A stretch of 64,000 nt of DNA from Acinetobacter parvus DSM 16617 = CIP 108168 (GCF_000368025.1 NZ_KB849212.1:365014-429013); one strand, 5' to 3'. Shown: positions 1-8,393, counted from the first letter of the stretch. Program-made: numbers and translations. Notes: generated from the sequence alone by a model not told the origin.

Positions 1-657
1 AAAATCTGGTGTTCCCACCACATCAGGCGGATATTTGCCTGGAACAACCAAACCATCCACATCAATGACGCAAGCACGCCCCATGACAGGATCAATCAAG
101 ATATTTTTATAGGACAAATCGGAGTGGGCCAAACCAGCCGCATGCATACGGCGCACTGCACGCGCAATTAAAATACAAATCTTGAGATAGTTCAGCCATG
201 TGCCTTTTTCCCGTTCATCCAGAAAGCGTTTCTGGTTATTGGCACTCGCAAACCATTTTCCCTCTTTTTCTTTCCCTTTAATCCCCAAAAAATCATTATT
301 TTTAGAACCAAACTCAAAGAAAAATGGCTTTTGATAAGTAGGTGCTGTAATCCCCAGCAAGCCATTGTATTCCACCAAACCATCAGGCCAGCAAAATACA
401 TTTTTCCAGTAATCACCACCCGCACCGTTAAAAATACCTTGCCATTTATTGCCCACAATTTCTTTTAACCGATCTTTCTGCCGTTCCAGTTCAGCCTGAG
501 ACTGATAAAAATGGTTTTTTTCCTTGCTAAAAAAACACACCACATAAGATTTATCAGGAGAAAAATATACATCTTTCATGGCACCCGAACCGATCACTTC
601 ATCAATAAATGCAATTGGACGGCCATCGAGCGTTTGACATTGAATGACTTTACTCAT
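1..657 (-). CDS. Atypical Ser/Thr protein kinase of a TerY-P cassette (3' end outside window)
   Basis: I translated 219 codons from the ATG at 657 down to the window edge with no stop, so this is the N-terminal part of a longer protein. A glycine-rich loop (GSGAMKDVY, about residues 23-31) and a catalytic-loop motif HSDLSYKN (178-185) identify a protein kinase fold. The usual HRD is HSD, and the metal-binding DFG is replaced by IDVDG (198-202). Such kinases accompany TerY-type VWA proteins and PP2C phosphatases, where kinase and phosphatase are thought to act on a shared target. The ATG overlaps the PP2C stop by 8 bases (ATGAGTAA), which indicates translational coupling. A C-terminal helix-hairpin-helix region is common in this family but would lie outside the window. 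Confidence 0.85.
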   Translation of the reverse strand, partial: MSKVIQCQTLDGRPIAFIDEVIGSGAMKDVYFSPDKSYVVCFFSKEKNHFYQSQAELERQKDRLKEIVGNKWQGIFNGAGGDYWKNVFCWPDGLVEYNGLLGITAPTYQKPFFFEFGSKNNDFLGIKGKEKEGKWFASANNQKRFLDEREKGTWLNYLKICILIARAVRRMHAAGLAHSDLSYKNILIDPVMGRACVIDVDGLVVPGKYPPDVVGTPDF

Positions 658-2494
658 GTTCTTCTCCGTTTATTTCGACAGGCTCAGTCACCATAGATGA
701 GTCATGGATTGAGCTTGTCGAAACCGTCCATAAAATTGCCAGAGTTCGATCATCATGGTGTCCTGCACTAAAGAATGCCGACCATTCCAATAAGGCCTGT
801 TCAGGTTGTTCCTGTTGTAAGTGTGGTTCAATTTCTTGCCAAAGTGCCTGCCATTTTTTTTGATTTTCCAGCCCTGCATCTGTTTCAAAACGCGGATCAG
901 AAATCCCATCGGTCATGAGAATTACTGCCTGAGCGTCATCAAAATAGCCAATATGGACTCGCTGTTTAAAATCTCGTACCAAACAACCATAATCTAAAAA
1001 GCGGGTTTGTCCTGCAAATTCCCCCCCATCAGGTTTCCCCATTAACCGTACGCGGTCTTTACCATAAACTGCAATCGCTCCATCACCGACCCAAAAACTA
1101 CTTATAAAGGTTTTATTGTCTTGTTGCCGTACCACTGCAAACAATAATGTTGTAGCAAACAATTTAGAGGCAACGCCTTGTCGAGTGGCTTCATGTTCAA
1201 TTTGTTCAATGGCTTGTGTTGCGGCTGAATAAAACGCATCACTAAATTGATTGCCTAACTGATGCGCTGCATTTTTGGTTTCAGGATCATCATTAGCTCC
1301 GACTTGCCACTGTGCCAACAATCGGTCAGATTCACCTGATTGTTTTTGCATGAAAGCTTTTAAATACTCACCAACAGTATTCACCGCAACCCTCGACCCC
1401 TCACGGGAAAATTCGGCACTTCCTGCACCATCTGCCACAACCAATACCGACCAATTACTATCCGCGACCTGAGCAACAAAAAAATCATCATCACGGAATG
1501 TTCCTGCATGTTCATGTGAACGTCCTCGCTGACTACACGCAGCAATATTAAAATCTGCCGCCTGAATCAATTGACAACGATTATTTGCTTTCCAATACAT
1601 CGCATTTGGATCAGGCTCATTCACCTGCCATAAACTACGCGGATCAGCCGTGACAATAAACGTGACTTCCCCTGACAACCATCCTGCCTGCTCATTTGCC
1701 GTTTTATATTGAAAAATGAGTTTAAATTCACCTGCCTGTGTGGGTATGCCTGAAAGTTGCTGTGTCACTGCATCAAAACAGATACCCAGATTTTCAGGAA
1801 TCCTGACACTTTCATGATGAATCTGTAGATCCTGTTTCACGGGATGTTGCATTTGAATGCTGGCTTGATAGTTCTGTCCCACTCTAGCGTTGGGAATCTG
1901 AAAGTGAGGCATTTTTTTCACCGTTTTTACCCCAGTTTGCAGGGATGTTGAGGCATTGTCTGGAATAGGGCTGGATTGTTTTTCAATGATTGGAGTCGTT
2001 ACGGCCAACGGTAAATGTGTAGGCACAACAGAATTAGATTCAGATAAATCTGTCATTTCGGATAATATGGATTGATTGTCATTATTTGGTGGTGTCAAAG
2101 GTTGTTTCTGTTCTGATTCAAGGTGCACAGATTCTGCTTGAGCAGTATCAGGCTGTGGATAAAAGCCCAGAGGTTCTACAGCATTCTTTGACACCCCATG
2201 CTTTTCACATGGGCTATTTTGCACAGGCGCATAAATCGGCAAACGTCCCTGTTGCAATATTTGTTGTAACAAACATCCCTGAAAGTCTGGCAACTGCTCC
2301 AGTTGAAAACCCACCGCATCATAAAACTGTTCTGCCAGATCATGATAGGCATTGTAAAGACGCTTATTTTGTACACATTGCTGCCACCATTCCTGATTTT
2401 GCATCTGATTTAATGACTGGCTTTTATGATTTAAAAGTTGTGCTAATGTATCAGCAAGGGCCTGTTTTAATTCTGGTGTTAATGGCTGAAGCAT
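650..2494 (-). CDS. PP2C-family protein phosphatase with Ig-like (He_PIG) domain, TerY-P cassette
   Basis: The protein is about 614 aa. I chose the ATG at 2494 because AAGGA lies about 11 bases upstream and it leaves a 38-base gap to the preceding gene; the longer open frame would overlap that gene. Residues 1-85 look helical and are unassigned. About 85-195 is a polar Gln/Ser/Pro-rich linker. About 200-283 resembles a putative Ig (He_PIG) domain, with the motif FDAVTQQLSGIPTQAGEF. About 320-600 is a PP2C domain: RDDDFF, VVADGAGSAE (DGAGS near 355), VGDGAIAVY, LMTDGISDP and a terminal HHDDRTL supply the acidic metal ligands. It would dephosphorylate Ser/Thr targets of the adjacent kinase, an inference from the conserved gene neighbourhood. 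No signal peptide is seen, so a cytosolic location is expected. Confidence 0.85.
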   Translation of the reverse strand: MLQPLTPELKQALADTLAQLLNHKSQSLNQMQNQEWWQQCVQNKRLYNAYHDLAEQFYDAVGFQLEQLPDFQGCLLQQILQQGRLPIYAPVQNSPCEKHGVSKNAVEPLGFYPQPDTAQAESVHLESEQKQPLTPPNNDNQSILSEMTDLSESNSVVPTHLPLAVTTPIIEKQSSPIPDNASTSLQTGVKTVKKMPHFQIPNARVGQNYQASIQMQHPVKQDLQIHHESVRIPENLGICFDAVTQQLSGIPTQAGEFKLIFQYKTANEQAGWLSGEVTFIVTADPRSLWQVNEPDPNAMYWKANNRCQLIQAADFNIAACSQRGRSHEHAGTFRDDDFFVAQVADSNWSVLVVADGAGSAEFSREGSRVAVNTVGEYLKAFMQKQSGESDRLLAQWQVGANDDPETKNAAHQLGNQFSDAFYSAATQAIEQIEHEATRQGVASKLFATTLLFAVVRQQDNKTFISSFWVGDGAIAVYGKDRVRLMGKPDGGEFAGQTRFLDYGCLVRDFKQRVHIGYFDDAQAVILMTDGISDPRFETDAGLENQKKWQALWQEIEPHLQQEQPEQALLEWSAFFSAGHHDDRTLAILWTVSTSSIHDSSMVTEPVEINGEEHE

Positions 2495-2531
2495 AAATAA
2501 AAAATTCCTTTTTAGCCTTAAGACGAATACC

Positions 2532-3587
2532 CTAGCCTCGACCACGCTGCACATCAAACCCATCCGAACCGCCATAGCCAAAACTCACCTGACGGCGGCA
2601 CCACGGACAACTGACTTCTTCACTAAAACCGTCATAACACATTAATTGACCACAGCCACACATGGCAAATGCGGTTTCTGCCAAACAATGTGGGCACTCA
2701 GGCGTGCCTTCAAGCAAAGTGGTATTGATTTGCTGTTGGTGTTGGCTTTGATCTGACCAGGTAAAATAATCCTCATCAATTTTGCAGCACTCTTTCAGTT
2801 GGTAGTGATACAAATTGAGGTTAATATCTAAGTCTTTAGGGGCCTGATACTGAATTTCACGTTCAAATTTCATCAAATAAGGGCGATTTAACTTTCCACA
2901 ACGCCCAACAAAAGTTGCACACTGCTCATCCAGCAAAGTTCGTGGCTGAACATCTTTAACCAGACGCATATAGCGCTCATCCAAAGGCGGTAGATGTTGC
3001 TGCTGTTCACCATCTCCCACACTTTTACTTTGCGCGACGACTGAGGCACTGATCCATTGGAAGAACTTTTGGAAATCTTTTTCATTCAACTCATCAAAGG
3101 CTATACAGTGTTCCGTCAGTTGCTTTAAAGTGTGATAATCGACATTTCTACCCATTCCCAGTGCAATCAGTGTACAACGGCGGGCATACTTTTTTTGCCA
3201 GCGATAAATTGCATCCTTGCATTCATCGGTTGGTCGCCCATCTGTAAATAAATATACGACTGGCTTCCAGTCACCTTTGGTTTCTGTTGTGGTCTTAATC
3301 AAGTGACGATCAAACTCATTCATTAAATGTTCCAGCGCTTTACCTAAGTGTGTACCACCGCCCAAAGGTAATTTCACTGGATAATAAGCAAACACTTCCA
3401 CCAAAGGCACCAAGGTACGCACAATTCCCGCAAAGGCAATCATTGACACATATACTGTTTCCAGGGCATAAGGGTCTTTGCGTAACTGCTGCATGATGAG
3501 TTGAATACCCTGCTGCATCTGCTCAATATTTTTCCCCACCATGGATTCAGAACAATCCAACACAAAAAAAACAGGTAAACGTCGCAT
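2532..3587 (-). CDS. TerY-like VWA protein with C-terminal zinc-ribbon (TerY-C)
   Basis: This 351-aa protein has an N-terminal von Willebrand A domain with a complete MIDAS: D11-x-S13-x-S15 (DCSES), T79 in GGGTHLG and D116 in FTDG. The C-terminal 55 or so residues contain the Cys pairs CPHC, MCGCG and CPWC, as expected of the TerY-C metal-binding domain. VWA proteins of this type are thought to be scaffolds that bind metal-dependently to partners in Ter-linked stress complexes. It lies between a second VWA gene (35 bases upstream) and the PP2C gene (38 bases downstream), all on one strand, which suggests one operon. The two VWA N-termini are clearly paralogous: both begin MRRLPV and share a QDPYALE/KDPYALE stretch. 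Confidence 0.85.
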   Translation of the reverse strand: MRRLPVFFVLDCSESMVGKNIEQMQQGIQLIMQQLRKDPYALETVYVSMIAFAGIVRTLVPLVEVFAYYPVKLPLGGGTHLGKALEHLMNEFDRHLIKTTTETKGDWKPVVYLFTDGRPTDECKDAIYRWQKKYARRCTLIALGMGRNVDYHTLKQLTEHCIAFDELNEKDFQKFFQWISASVVAQSKSVGDGEQQQHLPPLDERYMRLVKDVQPRTLLDEQCATFVGRCGKLNRPYLMKFEREIQYQAPKDLDINLNLYHYQLKECCKIDEDYFTWSDQSQHQQQINTTLLEGTPECPHCLAETAFAMCGCGQLMCYDGFSEEVSCPWCRRQVSFGYGGSDGFDVQRGRG

Positions 3588-3621
3588 CTAGCTGAATATC
3601 CTTAATAATTTATACCGTTAT

Positions 3622-4257
3622 TTATAAAACCAGTTGCACTTCAGGCGGTGGTGGTGGCAATGAAATCGAGCTTGAAATGCCTGCACTGCTGCTGCCTGCC
3701 ACCACACTTGCCGATACCCATTTGAAGAATCCTGAAAATGATGCAGCATCCATGGTATCCAATACCACAACTTTATCTGTCAGTTGCAATAAATGTTCAG
3801 TTTTGGCTTTGGGCCCTGCCGCACAGGCAACAATACTGGCAAAGTTTAATTGCTGAATCACAGGAACTGCTTGCTGATATGCATACACATCTGAGGGTGA
3901 GCCATCTGTCATGACAAATAATAAAGGTCTCCAGTCCCCTTTAATCTCATCGCTACTTTTTTGAATTTGCTGGCTCACTTGTTCTGCCAACAACTCCAGA
4001 GCAGCGCCCATAAAGGTTGCCCCTGCACTTGGCACATCAATATTGTTCAATTGAACCTGATCGAGTGGGGTCAGTGGCAAATAGACCTTTGCCTCTAAAT
4101 CAAAAGTAATGATACTTAAATGCACACTTTCCAGTGCATAAGGGTCTTGCCGTAATGCACTAAGCATCGACTGCAATCCAACATTCACGGAATGAATTGG
4201 CTCTCCTCGCATTGACCCCGAAGTATCCAATAAAATATAAACAGGCAAACGGCGCAT
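3622..4257 (-). CDS. TerY-like VWA domain protein
   Basis: This 211-aa protein consists essentially of one VWA domain. The MIDAS is intact: DTSGS at 11-15, T81 in GATFMG and D118 in VMTDGS. It lacks the zinc-ribbon tail of its downstream paralogue and ends with a short Ser/Pro-rich tail. It is the first gene of the four-gene cassette. AAGGA sits about 9 bases before the ATG, and an AT-rich 187-base stretch between it and dnaX is the likely promoter region. A tellurite or stress-signalling role is inferred from family membership only. No terZ/terC-type gene is present in the window. Confidence 0.85.
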   Translation of the reverse strand: MRRLPVYILLDTSGSMRGEPIHSVNVGLQSMLSALRQDPYALESVHLSIITFDLEAKVYLPLTPLDQVQLNNIDVPSAGATFMGAALELLAEQVSQQIQKSSDEIKGDWRPLLFVMTDGSPSDVYAYQQAVPVIQQLNFASIVACAAGPKAKTEHLLQLTDKVVVLDTMDAASFSGFFKWVSASVVAGSSSAGISSSISLPPPPPEVQLVL

Positions 4258-4435
4258 TATTATTTTTCCTTATTTTCAGTATATTATTCGCTTTCTTTTT
4301 TTAACATAATTTTTTTGGTTCTACTATGCACCAGCCCTTAATTACTTAAAATAAATAGACAATTCTGTATGTTTAATAAGTATTTGCAACAAGCAGTTAG
4401 ATAGAAACCACAAGCCAAATATTAAATTTAAGGGG

Positions 4436-4457
4436 ACTCAAGCATCAGGACTTGAGT
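4436..4457 (-). terminator. Weak inverted repeat at the dnaX 3' end
   Basis: ACTCAAG and CTTGAGT flank an 8-base loop that includes the dnaX stop codon. On the minus strand it is followed by CCCC and then an AT-rich tract, not a clean U-run. It may therefore be a weak terminator or mRNA-end stabiliser between dnaX and the VWA cassette. Confidence 0.3.
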
Positions 4458-6523
4458 TGAATATTCTGTAACTCACCATCAAAGGTTTCAATTAAACTTT
4501 TAATGGCAGGTTCCTGCTGTAATAACTCAACAGCCCGATGAAACGCCTTTTCCTTACGCATGACCTGCATGGTAAAAGGTGTTATCGAATCAATATCTTG
4601 ATATTGCACATTAAACTGCGTATTCGGCCACTGTGACTTAAGTGCATCTTCCAACGCCTGCCTTAATTGTGACAACATGCCCTCGTATTTCTGCGGAATA
4701 TGAAACACAGATGAGCCATTAATATGCCCCTGCATGATGCCATGCTGTGCCAACTCCTGGACGGCTGGCGAAAGTTCACTATTTCTAAACCAGTATTCCC
4801 ATTTATCCAGATTCCACTCACCCTCCAAAACCTGTTCACGAAGTTTAAGAATATCTTGAGGCATGAGATTAGCTTGGTCTGCCAAATGCATCGTTTCAAC
4901 CTGTTGAACTACATCAACCACAGGCATGGCAAATTGGTTGTCAATTTGCTGTTCCGTAGCAATAAATGTTTCTTCAAACAATTCAGGTTCAGCCTTAACG
5001 TTTGGCTCAGGTGCTTGATTGATGATTTGTGTAACTTCAGTTTGTTCCTCTACGGGAAAAATCAATACCTCATCTGATTCTTTGAATTCACTGGAATGAG
5101 CATTTTGCTGATGGATAGCTGAATGATCCAACCCAATCAGTTGCCCATCCGCTGCATCAAAAACCATAACATTTTCATTCTGAATAATGCGTTCAGGTTC
5201 AGGTTCAGGTTCAGGTTCAGGTTCAGGTTCAGGTTCAGGTTCAGGTTCAGGTTCAGGTTCAGGTTCAGGTTCAGGTTCAACACTAACCATTTCCTGCTGA
5301 ACCACAAGCTGTTCTTCAACAATAGTAACTTGCTGCAATTGCTGAATTTCTGCTGGACTTGGCTCAGTTGAAACGACTTGCTGATGAGAAACTACAATAT
5401 TTTGTGGGTTTGTGCCCCCAACAGTAATTTCACCAGCAGATAACGGTCTAAATGCGAGCAAACGCAAGACACACATTTCAAAACCTTGCTCTTGCGTGAC
5501 TGCAAGTTGCAGATCAGATCGTCCCTTACATGCAATCTGATAGTAAAGCTGCAAATCCTGAGCAGAAATCAGTTTGGACAAATGTAGAATTTTTCGATTG
5601 ATTTCTTCACTGTATTTCAAGGCAAGATCAGGCAGATACTGCAACAACGCCAACTCATGCAAGGTTGAAACCAACTGATCCAGAACCAGAGAAACATCTA
5701 AAGCCTGTTGCCTAAACTGCAACAACAACTGGCTGACATGCGCTTGTTGGTTGTGATGAATTGCTAAAATCAGGTCATAAATAATGGTTCGGTCAATCAG
5801 CCCCAGCATGTCTTTGACATCTTGATGATGTACAGCTCCCTGACCATAGGCAATGGCCTGATCCGTTAAGGATAATGCATCACGTAATGAACCCTGTGCC
5901 GATTCAGCAATTTGCCAGATCGCATCCTGATCAGCTTCAATATGCTCTTTATTTAAAATTGCGGTTAAATGCGTGGTAATCTCATCAACAGCCAAAGGAC
6001 GCAGGGTAAACTGCAAACAACGAGAAATCACCGTAATGGGTAATTTCTGTGGATCGGTGGTTGCAAACAAGAACTTCACATGCTCTGGCGGTTCTTCCAG
6101 CGTTTTTAATAAAGCATTAAATGAATGCGTTGAAAGCATGTGCACTTCGTCAATCAGGTAGACTTTGAAGCGACCCTGAGTTGGTGCATAAGGAACATTG
6201 TCCAGTAACTCACGGGTATCTTCAACTTTGGTACGTGACGCAGCATCAATCTCGATTAAATCAATGAAACGCCCTTCATTCACGGCCTTACAGGTGGCAC
6301 AAACTTCACACGGCGTTGAGGTCACACCCGTTTCACAGTTCAGGCACTTGGCTAAAATACGGGCAATTGTAGTTTTACCCACACCACGTGTCCCTGTAAA
6401 TAAATAAGCATGATGCAATCGTCCACGTTCCAATGCGCTGGTCAACGCACGGGAGACATGATTCTGCCCCACTAACTCATTGAAATTACGTGGACGGTAT
6501 TTTCTTGCCAATACTTGATACAT
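4445..6523 (-). CDS. dnaX: DNA polymerase III subunit tau/gamma
   Basis: The 692-aa clamp-loader ATPase loads the beta clamp and couples polymerase to helicase. Residues 1-220 are the AAA+ module, with Walker A GTRGVGKTT (44-52), a Cys zinc module around 60-78, Walker B LIDEVHML and the ISRCLQF sensor region. Domain III follows to about 370, then a linker, then the tau-specific C-terminal domain. It is longer than E. coli tau (643 aa), partly because the linker carries about 15 Glu-Pro dipeptides (residues 415-444) encoded by a perfect hexanucleotide repeat. I did not identify a convincing A-rich slippery site plus stem-loop for making gamma by frameshifting. Confidence 0.97.
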   Translation of the reverse strand: MYQVLARKYRPRNFNELVGQNHVSRALTSALERGRLHHAYLFTGTRGVGKTTIARILAKCLNCETGVTSTPCEVCATCKAVNEGRFIDLIEIDAASRTKVEDTRELLDNVPYAPTQGRFKVYLIDEVHMLSTHSFNALLKTLEEPPEHVKFLFATTDPQKLPITVISRCLQFTLRPLAVDEITTHLTAILNKEHIEADQDAIWQIAESAQGSLRDALSLTDQAIAYGQGAVHHQDVKDMLGLIDRTIIYDLILAIHHNQQAHVSQLLLQFRQQALDVSLVLDQLVSTLHELALLQYLPDLALKYSEEINRKILHLSKLISAQDLQLYYQIACKGRSDLQLAVTQEQGFEMCVLRLLAFRPLSAGEITVGGTNPQNIVVSHQQVVSTEPSPAEIQQLQQVTIVEEQLVVQQEMVSVEPEPEPEPEPEPEPEPEPEPEPEPEPEPERIIQNENVMVFDAADGQLIGLDHSAIHQQNAHSSEFKESDEVLIFPVEEQTEVTQIINQAPEPNVKAEPELFEETFIATEQQIDNQFAMPVVDVVQQVETMHLADQANLMPQDILKLREQVLEGEWNLDKWEYWFRNSELSPAVQELAQHGIMQGHINGSSVFHIPQKYEGMLSQLRQALEDALKSQWPNTQFNVQYQDIDSITPFTMQVMRKEKAFHRAVELLQQEPAIKSLIETFDGELQNIQLKS
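5191..5279. repeat. Hexanucleotide tandem repeat (GGTTCA)n in dnaX
   Basis: About 14.8 uninterrupted copies of GGTTCA (plus strand; TGAACC/GAACCT on the coding strand) encode a run of Glu-Pro dipeptides in the tau linker. The unit is six bases and contains no stop codon in any frame. Copy-number change therefore keeps dnaX in frame, and the long open frames in the other readings here are artefacts. Confidence 0.97.
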
Positions 6524-6689
6524 GAATACTCCTTATAGCCGCTTTAGCATACTGTGTTTTTAAGAAGCTGTGAATGAATCCCGAACTGATTGATCAAAAT
6601 TAGGGTTTGTTGGCTGTGATACAAGGCTTGCACCGCCTTTCAACTCAAGGGACAATACACGTTATTGATTTATTTTTGGCTTCATCATC

Positions 6690-7850
6690 ATGTCACAACC
6701 TTTAACGGTATTGGGCGGTATTACCGCAGAACAATTTTTAACTGAATACTGGCAAAAAAAACCACTGCTGGTGCGTAACGCAATGCCCGAAATTATTGGA
6801 CTCATCGAACCTGATGATGTCAGGGAGCTGGCATTGGAAGAGCAAGTCAGCGCACGTTTGATCCGTCAAAAAAACAAAAAACCAAATGAATGGCACGTTA
6901 AATCCTCACCTTTAACCAAAGGTGATTTTCAAAAATTGCCAAATTTATGGACAATTTTAGTACAAGCGATTGATCACTATTCCTTTGATATTTCAGAACT
7001 GTGGAAAAAATTTCCTTTTATTCCCCAATGGCGGCGTGATGACATTATGGTGTCCTACGCACCTAAAGGAGGATCAGTGGGCAAACACTTCGACTTTTAT
7101 GATGTGTTTCTGGTGCAGGGACATGGTCATCGCCGTTGGCAGTTGGGTCAAATGTGTGACGAATCAACCGAGTTTGTGCCAGATCAACCCTTAAAATTAT
7201 TGCCTGAAATGGATGTTCATTTTGATGAAGTTCTTGCGCCAGGCGACTTGCTCTATGTACCACCTGGACTTTCCCATTATGGTGTTGCGGAAGATGAATG
7301 CCTGACCTTTTCGTTTGGTTTCCGTATGCCTAACCTTGCACACATGATGGATCGGATCAGTGACCAGTTTGCAGAAAATAGCTTACTGAAAAATCCCTTG
7401 CTGGATATTCCCCGCCAGCAGGCCACAGCAATTGGCGAAATCAACCATACCGAATTTAGCTATTTAAAAAACCAGTTACTCGATTATCTCTGTCAGGCGC
7501 CTGAATTTGATGCTGCAATTATGGCATATATGAGCGAAGTCAAATATCCAGACAATATTCCTGAACCAGAAGAAATTGAGGCAAATGAGCTCATTGAAAT
7601 CATAGGTACAGGCTATGAACTGATGCTGGAACCAGCCATGAAACTACTTTACAGACAGCACAATGGAGTATTGGAGTTTTGGGCAAATGGCGAACCTGTT
7701 TGTGTTTCCGAAGCATTTGAGAAACAATTGCAGCAACTAGCCAATGGTGAAAGCCTGATATTTGATGAACAGTTGAATCATATTGAAATACTGGAAGATA
7801 TCGCCCAGTTGCTGAATGATGGCATTTTAATGCTGTTACCACCCAATTAA
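6690..7850 (+). CDS. roxA: Ribosomal protein uL16 3-hydroxylase (JmjC/cupin oxygenase)
   Basis: This 386-aa Fe(II)/2-oxoglutarate oxygenase belongs to the YcfD/RoxA family, which hydroxylates an arginine of ribosomal protein L16. The JmjC-type metal triad is visible as H133-x-D135 (GKHFDFYD) and H196 (PPGLSHYG). The C-terminal third is the dimerisation/winged-helix region usual for the family, and the length fits. It is transcribed divergently from dnaX across about 166 bases. A hairpin lies just downstream of the stop. Confidence 0.9.
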   Translation: MSQPLTVLGGITAEQFLTEYWQKKPLLVRNAMPEIIGLIEPDDVRELALEEQVSARLIRQKNKKPNEWHVKSSPLTKGDFQKLPNLWTILVQAIDHYSFDISELWKKFPFIPQWRRDDIMVSYAPKGGSVGKHFDFYDVFLVQGHGHRRWQLGQMCDESTEFVPDQPLKLLPEMDVHFDEVLAPGDLLYVPPGLSHYGVAEDECLTFSFGFRMPNLAHMMDRISDQFAENSLLKNPLLDIPRQQATAIGEINHTEFSYLKNQLLDYLCQAPEFDAAIMAYMSEVKYPDNIPEPEEIEANELIEIIGTGYELMLEPAMKLLYRQHNGVLEFWANGEPVCVSEAFEKQLQQLANGESLIFDEQLNHIEILEDIAQLLNDGILMLLPPN

Positions 7851-7887
7851 ACTTGAAAAGTATAGCTATTAAATGAATCACTAAAAA

Positions 7888-7920
7888 TGAGGGCCTGCAA
7901 AATATCAAAGGCCCTCATTA
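7888..7920 (+). terminator. Hairpin after roxA
   Basis: TGAGGGCCT and AGGCCCTCA form a 9-bp stem around a 12-base loop 38 bases after the roxA stop. Only a short T-rich tail follows, so it is a plausible but weak intrinsic terminator. The rest of 7921-8090 shows no gene. Confidence 0.55.
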
Positions 7921-8090
7921 ATCCAATACGACCCAAAAACCTGTTTTTGATAAGAGCTACATTTTATTCCCTGAATTAGAATAAGACTTACGCATTGACG
8001 GATTCAAAAAAGTATTAAACTAGTGGCTCTAGACTAGCAGAATACACGTAGACCACTTCAAAAGAAAAGTCATCTGAAAAGATGAACATA

Positions 8091-8121
8091 AAAAAGCCCT
8101 TGTAAATACAAGGGCTTTTTT
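8091..8121 (-). terminator. Terminator of the tRNA-Leu/tRNA-Trp block
   Basis: AAAAAGCCCTTG and CAAGGGCTTTTT form a strong stem with poly-A/poly-T flanks immediately 3' of the distal tRNA-Trp on the minus strand. This is a typical Rho-independent terminator, symmetric enough to work both ways. Confidence 0.85.
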
Positions 8122-8127
8122 AATATT

Positions 8128-8201
8128 TGGCAGAGGATCAAGGACTCGAACCTTGACGAACGGTTTTGGAGACCGTCATGCTACCATTACACCAATCCTC
8201 T
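8128..8201 (-). tRNA. tRNA-Trp (CCA anticodon), copy 2
   Basis: The minus strand folds as a 74-nt tRNA with encoded CCA. The acceptor AGAGGAT pairs with ATCCTCT, the anticodon arm ACGGT-CTCCAAA-ACCGT gives anticodon CCA (codon UGG), and the T arm is CAAGG-TTCGAGT-CCTTG. It is identical to the copy at 8500-8573. Confidence 0.93.
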
Positions 8202-8236
8202 ATAACAGCATGATCAAATCATAACGACTTAACCAT

Positions 8237-8263
8237 AAAAAAAGCAAGTTATCCTTGCTTTTT
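8237..8263 (-). terminator. Hairpin between tRNA-Leu and tRNA-Trp (distal pair)
   Basis: AAAAGCAAG and CTTGCTTTT form a 9-bp stem in the spacer between the two tRNAs. It could partly terminate after tRNA-Leu or act as an RNA processing signal, since the tRNA-Trp downstream has no obvious promoter of its own. Confidence 0.55.
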
Positions 8264-8268
8264 AAATT

Positions 8269-8353
8269 TGGTGGGGGCGAAGAGACTCGAACTCTTACAC
8301 CTTGCGGCGCTGGAACCTAAATCCAGTGCGTCTACCAATTTCGCCACGCCCCC
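8269..8353 (-). tRNA. tRNA-Leu (UAG anticodon), copy 2
   Basis: This is an 85-nt class II tRNA with encoded ACCA end. The acceptor GGGGGCG pairs with CGCCCCC, the anticodon loop TTTAGGT gives UAG, and the long variable arm GCCGCAAGGTGT is followed by the T-loop GTTCGAG. It is identical to the copy at 8641-8725. Confidence 0.93.
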
Positions 8354-8364
8354 GATGGATGTGT

Positions 8365-8393
8365 ATATTAGAGATAAACGTTTCTGATGACAA
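8365..8393 (-). promoter_or_regulatory. Sigma-70 promoter of distal tRNA-Leu/Trp pair
   Basis: On the minus strand the -35 TTGTCA (8393-8388) and -10 TAATAT (8370-8365) are separated by exactly 17 bases. They end 11 bases before the tRNA 5' end. The same two hexamers and spacing recur before the proximal copy although the spacer bases differ, which supports function. Confidence 0.75.

Larger units (their letters stand above)
8125..8358. repeat. Duplicated tRNA unit, copy 2 (identical to 8497-8730)
   Basis: The 234 bases from just 3' of tRNA-Trp to just 5' of tRNA-Leu are identical by eye to 8497-8730, offset 372 bases. The promoter region beyond is similar but has diverged outside the -35/-10 hexamers. 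Confidence 0.9.

Noticed and set aside
2086..2496. 136-aa plus-strand open frame antisense to the PP2C gene
   Set aside because: No recognisable protein features and fully inside a well-supported gene.
5191..5279. Repeat considered as a CRISPR-like array
   Set aside because: The unit is 6 bases, contiguous and without spacers, and lies in a coding frame.
5123..5371. Long open frames reading (Phe-Arg)n on plus and (Asn-Leu)n on minus
   Set aside because: They are other-frame readings of the hexanucleotide repeat inside dnaX, which has no stop in any frame.
4445..6523. Programmed frameshift in dnaX producing gamma
   Set aside because: I found no convincing slippery heptamer followed by a stem-loop at the expected position after domain III.
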